Positions 63,094 through 64,000 of a stretch of 64,000 nt of DNA are shown here, piece by piece (position 1 is the first letter of the stretch; every line of letters begins with the position of its first letter). The notes under the pieces are model-generated. The model was not told the origin of the DNA. It saw only the letters and a list, made by a program, of their open reading frames with translations, and did not search any database. A program made the translations under genes and the position numbers. This DNA comes from Acidobacteriota bacterium (GTDB lineage Bacteria > Acidobacteriota > Blastocatellia > RBC074): positions 296,001 to 360,000 of the forward strand of contig JADJXM010000003.1 in the NCBI GenBank assembly GCA_016715865.1, read 5' to 3'.

Positions 63094-64000
<907 letters not shown>

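Overview
The window is about 64 kb of a bacterial chromosome of moderately high GC, with no rRNA or tRNA gene that I can recognise, no CRISPR array and no phage or transposase gene. The gene content points to Acidobacteriota. The best clue is a very large secreted protein (12604-16662) that opens with the Solibacter-type TIGR03437 domain and carries TIG/IPT repeats; tandem DUF3108 domains and a bacterial deoxyhypusine-synthase homologue fit. TTG starts with good Shine-Dalgarno sites are fairly common (GNAT protein, pyrF, nadD, the 40300 membrane protein). The phylum call is inference from protein families only.

Layout. 1-8 kb is a pyrimidine island: pyrC (cut by the window edge), pyrB, pyrR and a DUF1499 gene run leftwards. 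pyrK, two tandem NUDIX genes, pyrD, a GNAT protein, an M23 peptidase and pyrF run rightwards, with translational overlaps. 8-21 kb holds secreted proteins (DUF3108, M61-like peptidase, giant TIG protein, DUF4380 protein, phosphodiesterase-like protein), a DnaJ-domain membrane protein and thiG. 21-25 kb is an NtrC-type regulator with its membrane kinase. 25-29 kb is an actin-like ATPase, a membrane-anchored amidase and a zinc-ribbon/SPOR protein, probably an envelope or division module. 29.7-32 kb is a Crp-type regulator, an anti-sigma factor and an ECF sigma factor. 32.2-35.6 kb is the conserved run rplU-rpmA-obgE-nadD-rsfS-rlmH behind a perfect consensus promoter. 35.7-50.8 kb includes a DksA-type protein, a rhodanese with an in-frame TGA, an LD-carboxypeptidase, a DHS-like enzyme, an M20 peptidase, an acyl-CoA synthetase, ftsH, tilS, a secreted dikinase-like protein and two small proteins. 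51-57 kb has a GMC oxidoreductase, an AbrB/MazF toxin-antitoxin pair, an M1 peptidase and a sirtuin. 57-64 kb has cydAB (cydA broken by a poly-G/poly-C tract), a ZIP transporter and a homogentisate cluster (fahA, an unknown gene, hmgA cut by the window edge).

Two things stand out. First, a secreted rhodanese gene (36203-36619) carries TGA exactly at the second cysteine of a C-x-C-P-x-E motif. The frame and the rhodanese homology continue beyond it, and a SECIS-like hairpin follows, so it is a candidate selenoprotein. Second, the gaps between genes are full of non-coding inverted-repeat elements of several families: a roughly 380-bp foldback element with terminal inverted repeats and 7-bp target duplications; long hairpins built of 7-bp units (GAAAGTA, GAAAGTT, GGCAGTA types); and at least three REP/BIME-like palindrome families. 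Many lie exactly at gene ends, so that the repeat supplies the stop codon and sometimes the last residues of the protein.

Two homopolymer-rich tracts (about 7015-7157 and 59125-59160) look like sequencing or assembly damage and should be resequenced before anything is built on them.
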